In this document: positions 18,716 to 26,975 of the stretch, in pieces
Position numbering within the stretch: the first letter of the stretch is position 1
Layout: each line of letters begins with the position of its first letter
NCBI GenBank assembly: GCA_017549485.1
Contig: JAFYUT010000027.1
Span: 44,784-108,783 of the forward strand
Source: Akkermansia sp.
GTDB lineage: Bacteria; Verrucomicrobiota; Verrucomicrobiia; Verrucomicrobiales; Akkermansiaceae
Direction of reading: 5' to 3'
Length of the DNA: 64,000 bases
Notes under the pieces: generated by a model
The model's database searches: none
What the model was told of the DNA's origin: nothing
What the model saw: only the letters and a program-made list of their open reading frames with translations
Position numbers and translations under genes: made by a program

Positions 18716-19447
18716 TTACTTACGGCGACGGCGTACAGCCAAACCGGCAAGAGCAAGCAGAGAAAGCGTAGCCGTGGTCGGCTCGGGAACGGAGACGGTG
18801 ACATCTTTAACACCGGCGGTACCCGTTGCGCCATCGGTGAGGAAACCAATCTGATTGAACATCACATCATCCATACCTTGGATAGTTGTGCTCCATTTGC
18901 CACCATCGCCAACAGTTACATCGATGGTCATGTTGCCGTCCAACATGGTCAGGGTGTAGGAGATGTCGCCGCTGACATTGTAATTGGTGGTATTGGCGAG
19001 TACGGTGGGATTAATCTTGGTATTAGGCTGGAAACAGACGTAATCACGGCCTACAGCCTCATTCAGCGTGCCAACGTAAATCTCACTGTTGGAATTATAG
19101 GAATTGCCGATAACGATGCTGTATGTGCCGGAGCTCAGGTAGAACATGTTGCCGGTGTCCTCACCACTATTGTACAGAGTGAAAGAGATGGTGGCTTTCT
19201 CCTGAGAGTCAATGTTCAGATTGGTGAAAAGGTAGTTTTGCTTCCAAGGCTGTCCCACCACAGCACCATTCTCGCCGAACGTGTAGTAGGGAACATTACC
19301 GTTACCATTGTACTGACCGGCGGACCAGCCGGCGGGGAGGTTATCGTTGGAATTGCCCGTGAGAGTGGTGAAATCCATCTCAACTAGGGTCACGTCAGCC
19401 ACGGCCACACCGGCCAGAGCCATAAGAGCTATAAGCGTCTTTTTCAT
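18716..19447 (-). CDS. PEP-CTERM sorting-domain protein A
   Basis: The 243-residue secreted protein has a signal peptide (MKKTLIALMALAGVAVA), a Thr/Asn/Gly-rich beta-type body and a C-terminal VPEPTTATLSL motif followed by a hydrophobic helix and RRRRK. This is a PEP-CTERM-like tail proposed to be cut by an exosortase-type protease during export. The body is probably a beta-sandwich with no clear family. The start is ATG 19447; an in-frame codon upstream at 19510 lies in the leader. It shares its first 13 residues, tail, leader element and terminator with the divergent gene B. Confidence 0.85.
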   Translation of the reverse strand: MKKTLIALMALAGVAVADVTLVEMDFTTLTGNSNDNLPAGWSAGQYNGNGNVPYYTFGENGAVVGQPWKQNYLFTNLNIDSQEKATISFTLYNSGEDTGNMFYLSSGTYSIVIGNSYNSNSEIYVGTLNEAVGRDYVCFQPNTKINPTVLANTTNYNVSGDISYTLTMLDGNMTIDVTVGDGGKWSTTIQGMDDVMFNQIGFLTDGATGTAGVKDVTVSVPEPTTATLSLLALAGLAVRRRRK

Positions 19448-19503
19448 GATTAGTATGATGTAATGATTGACTAAAAAGGTGTTGCCCGTTACAGGGGTAC
19501 CCG

Positions 19504-19583
19504 TTCCCACGCGCGTCGGGATGCAGAGAGACCTGTGCCGAAGCCACTAGGCGTAGTGTACAGTATTTTGAATGAGATGACAA
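19504..19583 (-). promoter_or_regulatory. Promoter and conserved leader element of PEP-CTERM gene A
   Basis: On the minus strand: TTGTCA (19578-19583), a 17-nt spacer and TACACT (19555-19560), then the leader element ATCCCGACGCGCGTGGGAA (19504-19522), which ends 56 nt before the ATG. The same element, with one change and the same 56-nt spacing, precedes gene B. Its TCCC and GGGA ends could pair as a short hairpin. Confidence 0.6.
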
Positions 19584-19697
19584 GTGCAAAATCGATGCTT
19601 TTATTGCTTTTATTGCTTTATATTCTTTTTCGTTATGTAAAACTATAAAATATTTTATCATATAATCGTTATAAGACATTGTAATATTATTATTAAC

Positions 19698-19779
19698 GTG
19701 TTTACTCATTCAAAAAGAGATAGAATCGTGCCCGCGAGTAGGTCTTAAAAAACACTCCTTATCCCGACGCGCGAGGGAA
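19698..19779 (+). promoter_or_regulatory. Promoter and conserved leader element of PEP-CTERM gene B
   Basis: GTGTTT (19698-19703), a 17-nt spacer and TAGAAT (19721-19726). The spacer CTCATTCAAAA is shared with gene A's promoter. The leader element ATCCCGACGCGCGAGGGAA (19761-19779) ends 56 nt before ATG 19836. The -35 is weak. The AT-rich stretch between the two promoters (19584-19697) shows nothing else clear. Confidence 0.5.
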
Positions 19780-19835
19780 TAGGTGATTTTGTTTAAGAAC
19801 CGGCATCTCCAAAACACATCAACAATATCAAAAAC

Positions 19836-20624
19836 ATGAAAAAAACACTCATAGCTCTTATGGCTTTGGCCGGTATATCCGGAGCCGGTGAAATCACCGA
19901 CGGCATGGTTGCTGTTTGGACTTTTGATAACGGCAATACAGGTTATACATCTTACACAGGTTTCAGCGGTGGGGTCAACACCGGGCTTTCCGATAACAAC
20001 ATGGTAGCCTCCGGCGGTGTAGATGGCAATGGATACGTCAAAACCCACTACGAGGGCGGAAATATGGATTTCTACAACGGGATGGGGGATATGAATATCT
20101 CCGCCAACTCTTTCACCTTATCTTTCAAGGTAAGAGCAGTCGCAGCAGATTACACAACCTTATTCTCCATGAACCTCGGTTCTTTCGGTCAATTAAATAT
20201 GCAAACCGAAAACCCCGGCAATGGTAGTGACACCTGCATATATTGCCCTAATAATCAAACTCTCGAATTAACCGAAGATAGCGCCAGAAGCGCAATCAAA
20301 GGCAATGATAGCTGGGCTAACATCATCGTTACCGGTGACGGACAAAATTTAACCCTCAATATCAACGGTTACACAGCCACACTCGCATATTCTGCAAACG
20401 GTAATCTCAATAATTTCCAGCTTGGAAGTCTTTGGGGGGATGGCAGTCGCCGAGCTAACGCTCAATTTGACGACTTAGCCATCTGGAATCGTGTTCTTGA
20501 TGAGAGAGAAATTGCCTCATTGGCAAACGGCAGCACAGCCTTGAATGCTGTCCCCGAGCCCACCACGGCTACGCTTTCGCTGCTTGCTCTGGCCGGCTTG
20601 GCAGTACGCCGCCGCCGCAAGTAA
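19836..20624 (+). CDS. PEP-CTERM sorting-domain protein B with LamG-like fold
   Basis: The 262-residue secreted protein has the signal peptide MKKTLIALMALAGISGAG. The body looks like a concanavalin A/LamG-type jelly roll: VAVWTFDNGN near the start, SFTLSFKVRA, a central WANIIVTGDG and the late FDDLAIWNRVLDEREIASL, which is typical of LamG_3-like domains. The C-terminus is VPEPTTATLSLLALAGLAVR plus RRRK. It may bind carbohydrate at the cell surface (inference). It is divergent from gene A and shares with it the leader element, N-terminus, tail and terminator. Confidence 0.88.
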   Translation: MKKTLIALMALAGISGAGEITDGMVAVWTFDNGNTGYTSYTGFSGGVNTGLSDNNMVASGGVDGNGYVKTHYEGGNMDFYNGMGDMNISANSFTLSFKVRAVAADYTTLFSMNLGSFGQLNMQTENPGNGSDTCIYCPNNQTLELTEDSARSAIKGNDSWANIIVTGDGQNLTLNINGYTATLAYSANGNLNNFQLGSLWGDGSRRANAQFDDLAIWNRVLDEREIASLANGSTALNAVPEPTTATLSLLALAGLAVRRRRK

Positions 20625-20651
20625 GAAGAAGGTAACCACTTTCTAACACAT

Positions 20652-20683
20652 AGGCCGTTGTTTGCATGAAACAACGGCCTTTT
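20652..20683. terminator. Terminator downstream of PEP-CTERM gene B
   Basis: AGGCCGTTGTTT (20652-20663), loop GCATG, AAACAACGGCCT (20669-20680) and a T-run. The stem is almost the same as at 18656-18690. The U32 gene converges from the other side. Confidence 0.88.
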
Positions 20684-20701
20684 CTGTGATTTGCTAACCG
20701 A

Positions 20702-23152
20702 CTACTTGGTTTCCGTCACGCCGATGCGGTCCAGGAGGTCGAGTTTCTCCATAAGCGCATCGGGGGTGAGTTTCCCCCTAAGGAGGTCACGGTAAGACTC
20801 AATGAGGCGGGTGGTTTGCTCGGGGGATTCCTCCAGCAGCTCCAGACGGAAGCGAGAGAGCCCGGCGCGGCGCATACCGGCAGCATAACGGGCAGCGGTT
20901 TGGGCTTTACCATTGAAGAGCGTGTTGCGGCAACCCTCGTCACTGCGCAGGTAGTGCATGGCATAGGTACGGTCCATCACGCGCACGCGGTGATGCTCAC
21001 AGGGGCGGCCGCAATCCTTAAAGTTATGCCCTTGGGAAAGGAAGGTGCAGAACACGCAATGCTCGGTATGGAACATGGGGATGTGCTGGTGCAGGGTCAG
21101 CTCCAGCTCAGGGCCGCAACCACTGCGCAACAGGTCAACAAGCTGGTGGGCGTTGAGGTCGTAAGAGACGGTCACGGCACGCATGCCCAGCTCACGCAGC
21201 AACAACACGCTCTGCGGGTTGGCCGCGTTGAGCGAGAAATCGGCCACCATGGGCAGGCCTTTCTCTCGAAAATACAGCGCAGCCCCGAGGTTGCGCACCA
21301 GCACACCATCGGGGGCAGCCTCATTGATAAAGCGGAAATAGCCGCTCTCTTTGGGCTTCATGATACGCAGGGTGGCAATCCACACGGCAGTAGCGGGGTA
21401 CTCACGGCGCAGCTGTGCGGTGACGGGAGCCAGTTGCTTGAGGTCGGTAAAGTCAAGATAAATGCGTTTGATACCGGCGGCGGCGGCGGCAATGGCTTGC
21501 TCCGGTTCACGGCACAGGACGGAGAGCTTGTACTTTTCCGCAGCCCGCAACGGGGGGAAGTTTCGGGACCAATCCGGGGCAGGCAGCGGGTCGCGAGACG
21601 GCGCCGGCTCGCCCACTGCCGCCGGCAGTTTTTCAATCAATTCACGGCGCATGCGGTTGAGGAGGCTCAGGGGGAGCATGAGGCCGGATTCCAACGCATA
21701 GGTGCATTGCCCCAAGGTATAGCCGGTACCGCCCATGCGGGAGAATTGCGCCTCTATCACCTCGGGCGTGAGCGGGCGTTTTTCCGCAGCCTCCAGCGGT
21801 TGCCCACTACCCACGGTGACACCACGGCAAGAGGCGGTAAGCTGCGCCCCGATACGGCCCGCAAAATGGATATCCAGCGAGGCAGAGGGGGCCTCTACCT
21901 TACGGGCAAAATTGCACCACGTTGCATGCAAGCGTTTTTCCAGCGCGGGGTCGGCGGTTTTCCACAGCAAATCTCCGGGGCGCACAAAACGCCAATCAAT
22001 ACGGCTACCTTTGCCGTGGAAGTAAAGGCGGGAGCCCTGCACCTTCCAGATACGGCCGCCCTGCTCTTCATTGCGGTCTTGGCCGGCATCTATCACAAAC
22101 CCATCGCCGGGAGCAATGGGCATGGCAGGCATGCCGGCCAGTTCTACCCAGCCCTCGCCGCAGCGAACAATACGCCCGGCCAAGGCCCCGCGTTTTTTAC
22201 CGAAGCGGCCATGGGTAAGCAAGGGGTGGTCCGTACCCTCCAGCCAACCGAACGAGAACCCGCGGGAGAAGGCCATTTGCATGGCATAAAGAGAATCTGC
22301 CTGTTCGGTATGCGGCACATCTGCCCCGTGCAAAGCGGCATCTAACGCGCGGCGATAGGCGCGCGTGGTAGCGGCTACATAAGCAGGGCTTTTCAGGCGA
22401 CCCTCAATTTTGAAACTGCGCACCCCGGCAGCCAGCATTTGCGGCACACGCTCCAGCGCGCACAAGTCTTGCGGTGAGAACACGTAGCGGCGCTCCCCGA
22501 GGTCTCGCACGCGGCCATCCACCTCCAGCTTATACGGCATGCGGCAGGCTTGGGCACACTCACCGCGATTGGCACTGCGCTGGCCGAGGGATTCACTGGT
22601 AAGGCACTGGCCCGAGTATGCCACGCAAAGAGCCCCGTGACAGAACACCTCAATGGGTTTACTTGTGGCCTTGGCGCAAGCCTCAATTTCTTTGAGCGAG
22701 AGCTCGCGGGAGAGTACGATTTGCTGTGGGTCAAAGAGGGCATCTACCAGCTGCACGGCCTCCGGGCTGCTCACCGTCATTTGGGTTGAGATATGCAGCT
22801 CTATGTTGAGGCGCCCCTCTCGGCGATGGCGGGCAATGAGGTCCGCCAAGCCCAAATCCTGCACAATCACGGCATCCACCCCGGCGGCATCCAACGCATC
22901 CACATAGGCCATGGCCTCTGCCATCTCCGCAGGGAAAATGAGCACGTTCATGGTCACGTATGCACGCACACCGCACTCATGCAAAAAGGGAACCAAGGTA
23001 GCCAAATCTTCGCGCGTGAAATTATCGGCACGCATGCGGGCATTGAATTGGTCAAGCCCGAAGTAAACGGCATCTGCCCCGTTGGCAACGGCGGCACGCA
23101 CGCAGTCCCAGTTGCCCGCAGGGGCGAGAATCTCAGGTTTATGCAAAGACAT
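20702..23152 (-). CDS. Peptidase U32-family protein (RlhA-like RNA hydroxylation factor)
   Basis: The 816-residue protein opens with PEILAPAGNWDCVRAAVANG and carries the U32 signature EVFCHGALCVAYSGQC at about residues 168-183, followed by the Cys-bearing GECAQACR (199-203). Those Cys form an iron-sulfur site in the RlhA/TrhP group, which hydroxylates C2501 of 23S rRNA or tRNA uridines using prephenate. The long C-terminal part includes a second TIM-barrel-like segment with another Cys cluster (EHCVFCTFLS and CGRPCEHHR). It lies one base after the AEC transporter gene and ends the aroD operon, notable because prephenate is a shikimate-pathway product. The exact RNA target is not determinable. 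Confidence 0.85.
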   Translation of the reverse strand: MSLHKPEILAPAGNWDCVRAAVANGADAVYFGLDQFNARMRADNFTREDLATLVPFLHECGVRAYVTMNVLIFPAEMAEAMAYVDALDAAGVDAVIVQDLGLADLIARHRREGRLNIELHISTQMTVSSPEAVQLVDALFDPQQIVLSRELSLKEIEACAKATSKPIEVFCHGALCVAYSGQCLTSESLGQRSANRGECAQACRMPYKLEVDGRVRDLGERRYVFSPQDLCALERVPQMLAAGVRSFKIEGRLKSPAYVAATTRAYRRALDAALHGADVPHTEQADSLYAMQMAFSRGFSFGWLEGTDHPLLTHGRFGKKRGALAGRIVRCGEGWVELAGMPAMPIAPGDGFVIDAGQDRNEEQGGRIWKVQGSRLYFHGKGSRIDWRFVRPGDLLWKTADPALEKRLHATWCNFARKVEAPSASLDIHFAGRIGAQLTASCRGVTVGSGQPLEAAEKRPLTPEVIEAQFSRMGGTGYTLGQCTYALESGLMLPLSLLNRMRRELIEKLPAAVGEPAPSRDPLPAPDWSRNFPPLRAAEKYKLSVLCREPEQAIAAAAAGIKRIYLDFTDLKQLAPVTAQLRREYPATAVWIATLRIMKPKESGYFRFINEAAPDGVLVRNLGAALYFREKGLPMVADFSLNAANPQSVLLLRELGMRAVTVSYDLNAHQLVDLLRSGCGPELELTLHQHIPMFHTEHCVFCTFLSQGHNFKDCGRPCEHHRVRVMDRTYAMHYLRSDEGCRNTLFNGKAQTAARYAAGMRRAGLSRFRLELLEESPEQTTRLIESYRDLLRGKLTPDALMEKLDLLDRIGVTETK

Positions 23153-23153
23153 G

Positions 23154-24134
23154 TTACATCAAAGGAATTACGAATTTACTGCCTACGGCCAACCAAACAG
23201 GCAGCGTAAGGAAAGAACAGAGTGTGGTAGAGAGCAGAATCTGCGTGCCGATTTCGGGTATTCCCCCGAAGCGTTTGGCCAAAATCACGGGAATCACGGC
23301 ACTGGGTATCGCGCTCTGAATCACCATGATTTTTTTGATAATGGGGTCTACGGGCAAGGCCCATGCCAGCAACAATATCAACATGGGTGCCAAGACCAGG
23401 CGTGCCACAATACCCGAGATAAGCATGCGCGGCTGCCAACGGAAGTTGCGCGTGAGGTCATACATGGAGCAGCCGAACAAAATCAAACAGATGGGCGTGG
23501 CGACGGCGCCAATCATCTCTGCTGCTTTCATGACCGGTGGCTGGGCCACATATTGCCCTACCCCGCTCCACGCCAAAAGCAACGACACACACACTGCCAG
23601 CAGCGGCCCGCGCAGGAAAAGCCCAATCCTTAAATTACAGGCCCCGCCGCACATCAAAATCACCCCGAGACTCCACACAAAAAGCTCACAGCCCATGTTA
23701 TGGATGAAGAGCACCCCCATGGTGGGGTCTCCCGGGGCGCTGAACAGCATCTGAATAATGGGGATGACAAAGAAAGCATAGTTCTGCACACCGGCGGTCA
23801 AGGTAAAGGTGCGCAACCCCGTACCTATTTTAAGGCGCAGCAACTTGGCTACAACCCACGCCGCACATACACCCAATAAAAGCTCAGCAAAAGCACAGGC
23901 TATGGCTTGGGCAGAAAAAGAAAAGGAAGTAATACCCGGCACTGCCTCTACCACCATGTATTTCATGATATTGTAGAAAATCAGGCAGGGGTAGCCTATA
24001 TCCATGGCCAACTGCATGATAACACTATCATGGTGAGGCTCCAGCGCTTTTTTATGGCGCAGCCAAAACCCGATAGCAAAGAATACGAATACCGGTATAG
24101 TGGCTAAAAAAGAATTAAGAACGATATCTACCAT
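23154..24134 (-). CDS. AEC (auxin efflux carrier) family transporter
   Basis: The 326-residue protein has about ten hydrophobic helices in the AEC/BASS-like arrangement, with characteristic stretches NYAFFVIPIIQMLF, TPICLILFGCSMYDL and, near the C-terminus, IQSAIPSAVIPVILAKRFGG. AEC members move dicarboxylates, malate or amino acids. ATG 24134 is chosen because it falls 8 nt after the aroD stop; a longer frame would overlap aroD. The substrate is unknown; the neighbours aroD and U32 hint at an aromatic-pathway acid, which is speculation. Confidence 0.85.
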   Translation of the reverse strand: MVDIVLNSFLATIPVFVFFAIGFWLRHKKALEPHHDSVIMQLAMDIGYPCLIFYNIMKYMVVEAVPGITSFSFSAQAIACAFAELLLGVCAAWVVAKLLRLKIGTGLRTFTLTAGVQNYAFFVIPIIQMLFSAPGDPTMGVLFIHNMGCELFVWSLGVILMCGGACNLRIGLFLRGPLLAVCVSLLLAWSGVGQYVAQPPVMKAAEMIGAVATPICLILFGCSMYDLTRNFRWQPRMLISGIVARLVLAPMLILLLAWALPVDPIIKKIMVIQSAIPSAVIPVILAKRFGGIPEIGTQILLSTTLCSFLTLPVWLAVGSKFVIPLM

Positions 24135-24142
24135 ACGTTTTC

Positions 24143-24814
24143 TTATCGGTTCAAAGCTCGTCTGAAACGCTCGGCACTCCATTGCCCGGGCGCGGTGGGT
24201 TTATCCCCCAAATAACCATAAATGAGTTGAGAGCCATGCTCTGCATACAAAATGCGACTGAACGGGCCGAACATGGCATCCATACCCATCACCGCCATAG
24301 GGCCGGTGGCGCGGCGCAGCAGCTCTACCCCCACCTGCACATCATCCATAGACTTAACACGGAAAGCAAACTTTACCATATCAGCCCCGGCAGCTCGGGC
24401 GGCGGACTCAATCTCCAGCATTTCGTCCAAGGTAGGCGTTTTTTCAAAATCGTGGTGAGAGGCAATCAGCGTTATCCCCTGAGCCTTGGCAGCCTGCACC
24501 AGAGCCTGAGCCTGAGGCAACAAAGCAGCCTCCCAATCTACGGCAACAGCCATGGGCAACAAATCCAGCGTCAGGCGCAAGCGCTCTTCCGCCTGCCACA
24601 CACGCAAGCCACCCTCGCTCTGATGGCGGGGCGTTAACAGCACGCCGGCACACGGTAAAACATCCATAATCTCCTCCGCGTTCAACTCAGCAGGCAAGGC
24701 ATCCACACGCAACTCTACCCAATCACAAGGCAAGTCCGCATTCACCACCTCGCGGCACCATGTCTCCCAATTCGGCACACTGCCCACAATCCTGCATTTC
24801 ATCGACATATCCAT
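24143..24814 (-). CDS. aroD: Type I 3-dehydroquinate dehydratase
   Basis: The 223-residue TIM-barrel enzyme shows the type I Schiff-base set: ELRVDALP near the N-terminus, the catalytic His pair in IASHHDFEKTP and the Lys in MVKFAFRVKS. MGMDAMFGPFSRI and the C-terminal KPTAPGQWS match the substrate loop (GSxxAPGQ). It dehydrates 3-dehydroquinate to 3-dehydroshikimate. The start is ATG 24814 (ATGs at 24808 and 24802 are also possible); a longer frame from 24862 would begin upstream of its promoter. It is the first gene of a three-gene run with the AEC and U32 genes. Confidence 0.88.
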   Translation of the reverse strand: MDMSMKCRIVGSVPNWETWCREVVNADLPCDWVELRVDALPAELNAEEIMDVLPCAGVLLTPRHQSEGGLRVWQAEERLRLTLDLLPMAVAVDWEAALLPQAQALVQAAKAQGITLIASHHDFEKTPTLDEMLEIESAARAAGADMVKFAFRVKSMDDVQVGVELLRRATGPMAVMGMDAMFGPFSRILYAEHGSQLIYGYLGDKPTAPGQWSAERFRRALNR

Positions 24815-24826
24815 ACGCCTGAGCGC

Positions 24827-24855
24827 ATTATAGCGCGCCCGCGTGCGAAAAGCAA
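24827..24855 (-). promoter_or_regulatory. Promoter of aroD (near-leaderless)
   Basis: On the minus strand: TTGCTT, a 17-nt spacer and a perfect TATAAT. The -10 ends 12 nt before ATG 24814, leaving a leader of about 5 nt. Confidence 0.75.
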
Positions 24856-24879
24856 GCTTCATCTACCACAACATAAAGA

Positions 24880-24908
24880 TTGCATAAAGCGCCCTACTGT
24901 GCTATGGT
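24880..24908 (+). promoter_or_regulatory. Promoter of the EamA transporter (near-leaderless)
   Basis: TTGCAT, a 17-nt spacer and TATGGT. The -10 ends 9 nt before ATG 24918. Confidence 0.55.
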
Positions 24909-24917
24909 GCGGGCAGC

Positions 24918-25814
24918 ATGAATGGGCAGACACATACACGGGCGCACTTGATTACTCTGGCGGCGTTTCTGTGTTTCGGGCTCATGAGCCCGATGTGCAA
25001 GTGGGCGATGGAGAGTGGCATGATAACAGGGGTAAGCATGGCGGCGTTTCGTTTATGCGGGGCTGCGGCGCTCTTCTGGCTCATATCCCCCATGGTGCCA
25101 CAACAAGTTATAGATAAAGAAGACCGCAAGCATCTCATCATCATGTCGCTTTGCGGCATGGGAATTAACCAGTTTTGTTACGTCATCGGGGTGCAACACA
25201 CCTCGCCCACCAATGCCTGCGTAATTACCACCAGTACCCCGGTATTTACCTTTGTGCTGTCGGCCTTATTTTTACATGCAGCCGTCACCACGAGAAAAAT
25301 AGGCGGTTTGCTGATAGCGGCTACGGGGGCCATCATTCTGATAACGGGGTCTCAGATGCAAGGGGGCCGCAGTGGCAGTGCTTGGGGCGATGCCATTTGC
25401 CTTTTTTCACAATTTTCAGCTTCTTGCTATTTTGTCTTTTTCAGCGGCATTATCAAAAAATACCATCCTGTTATCCTGATGCGGTGGTTATTTCTCATCT
25501 CGGCCGTATTAACGCTTTCCCTCTGGGTGTATGAGGTTTGCACCCTACCGTGGACCGACTTGGGCATGGCTGAAATAGCGGGCAGTGCTTATGTTGTGCT
25601 GTTCGGCTCATTTATCAGTTACTTGCTGATGATTGTAGGGCAACGGCATTTGGAGCCGTCTACCGTGGCTGCCTACAACTACATACAACCCGTTATTGCT
25701 GCTACGGTGGGCATTTTGCTGGGGGTAGATATCCTCACGTGGCAAAAAGTGGCTGCCGTGCTGTGCATCGCAGCAGGTGTGGTATTTATTTCTCGCAAAA
25801 GTGAGATCCGATAA
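24918..25814 (+). CDS. EamA/DMT-family metabolite exporter
   Basis: The 298-residue protein has ten transmembrane helices made of two EamA repeats. The first repeat starts LITLAAFLCFGLMSPMCKWA and ends with IGGLLIAATGAIILITG; the second runs from SQFSASCYFVFFSGI to VAAVLCIAAGVVFISRK, with the typical PVIAATVGILLGVD stretch. DMT exporters move amino acids, nucleobases or related metabolites out of the cell. It is a single gene, divergent from aroD and convergent with the histidine kinase 9 nt away; no terminator separates them. Confidence 0.88.
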   Translation: MNGQTHTRAHLITLAAFLCFGLMSPMCKWAMESGMITGVSMAAFRLCGAAALFWLISPMVPQQVIDKEDRKHLIIMSLCGMGINQFCYVIGVQHTSPTNACVITTSTPVFTFVLSALFLHAAVTTRKIGGLLIAATGAIILITGSQMQGGRSGSAWGDAICLFSQFSASCYFVFFSGIIKKYHPVILMRWLFLISAVLTLSLWVYEVCTLPWTDLGMAEIAGSAYVVLFGSFISYLLMIVGQRHLEPSTVAAYNYIQPVIAATVGILLGVDILTWQKVAAVLCIAAGVVFISRKSEIR

Positions 25815-25823
25815 GTCCCCGCT

Positions 25824-26963
25824 TCAGGAGGGCAACAGACGCACCACGCGGTCTGCACGGGGGATGGTAATGGTCACGGTAGTACCCGTACCCTCTTTGG
25901 ACGCAAGCGAAAGTGAGCCACCGTGTTCTTTAATGATATGGCGTACAATAAGCAGGCCTAAACCGTTGCCCTTGCGCTTAGTGGTACGGAACGGCTCATA
26001 CATATTGCCCATCACCTCATGAGAAATGCCTGAGCCGTTATCACCGATCAGCACGCGCACATCGGTATCATTGTAATCTGTCTGAATATAAATACCGCCC
26101 TCTCCCTCGCCGGGGATAGATTGAAAAGCATTGCGGATGAGATTGTAAAAGGCTTGGAAGAGCTGCCCGCCATCGGCACATAATTCCGGCAAATCCTCAG
26201 AGAGCGACTGCTGCACGGCTATGCCGCGTGGGGCAATCTCAGGCTCAAGCACCTGCAATACGTGGGCCAAAATTTCGTTAAGCTGCACTGTTTCGCGCTG
26301 CATATTGCCGGGGCGCATGGACTGCAAAAACTGGCGCAACAACGTATCCAAACGCCGCGTCTCACCCAGGGCAGACTCTAACAACGGGGAAAGTTTTTTA
26401 CGCGTATCGGCATCAGCCTTAGCCAACTTGCGCTGCATCAGCTGTAAATTAAGCCCCAGAGAATTGAGAGGGTTCCCAATCTCATGCGCTACGGCACCGG
26501 CCATGTAGGTAACAAGGTTAAATTGCTCAGCCTCGGCGTCTTCCTCATGCCGCACAATGCTCTCCGTATCATCTCGAATGAGCAAGAGATACTCCGCCCC
26601 CTCGGCCACGGGACTCATCAGGAAATTGTAATGCCGGGGCTCGGGATAATTCACATGCAAGTCACGGGTGATAGATACCCCGCTGACGCGAAGTTCCTCC
26701 CACGTGCAAGTGGCCCCAACCAAGCGCTCGAACGGCATACGCAACAGCTCATGCTGCGGCCTGTTAAACATGGCACAGGCAGATTTGTTGGCAAAGCAGG
26801 CATTACCCTCAGAGTCAAAGAGTACCAAGCCATCTCGCAAGGCATCAAATACGTCTTGCAATAAGCCTTTTTCGGAAGCCAAGCGCATGAAGAGATGCCG
26901 CAATTCATCCGCCTCCAGATGCTCCAAGCGGTTCACAATCTTATCCAACGTATCGCGTTTCAT
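25824..26963 (-). CDS. Soluble PAS sensor histidine kinase (NtrB/AtoS-like)
   Basis: The 379-residue protein has no membrane helix. Residues about 38-135 form a PAS domain (DALRDGLVLFDSEGNACFAN). The dimerisation/phosphoacceptor helix has VAHEIGNPLNSLG with His160. The ATPase domain shows the N box NLIRNAFQS, G1 GDNGSGIS and G2 GNGLGLLIV. This H-box style is typical of NtrB-like kinases that partner sigma54 response regulators; no regulator is in the window, so it is an orphan here. It follows the GH31 gene by 12 nt, which suggests it is co-transcribed with the HIT and glucosidase genes. Confidence 0.9.
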   Translation of the reverse strand: MKRDTLDKIVNRLEHLEADELRHLFMRLASEKGLLQDVFDALRDGLVLFDSEGNACFANKSACAMFNRPQHELLRMPFERLVGATCTWEELRVSGVSITRDLHVNYPEPRHYNFLMSPVAEGAEYLLLIRDDTESIVRHEEDAEAEQFNLVTYMAGAVAHEIGNPLNSLGLNLQLMQRKLAKADADTRKKLSPLLESALGETRRLDTLLRQFLQSMRPGNMQRETVQLNEILAHVLQVLEPEIAPRGIAVQQSLSEDLPELCADGGQLFQAFYNLIRNAFQSIPGEGEGGIYIQTDYNDTDVRVLIGDNGSGISHEVMGNMYEPFRTTKRKGNGLGLLIVRHIIKEHGGSLSLASKEGTGTTVTITIPRADRVVRLLPS

Positions 26964-26975
26964 GCCCTTGACAGA

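Noticed and set aside
19584..19697. Small RNA in the AT-rich gap between the PEP-CTERM promoters
   Set aside because: No terminator or stable fold distinguishes it from promoter-flanking DNA.
20816..22345. 509-residue open frame antisense to the U32 gene
   Set aside because: It is composed of residues expected from reading a GC-rich gene backwards and lacks any motif.
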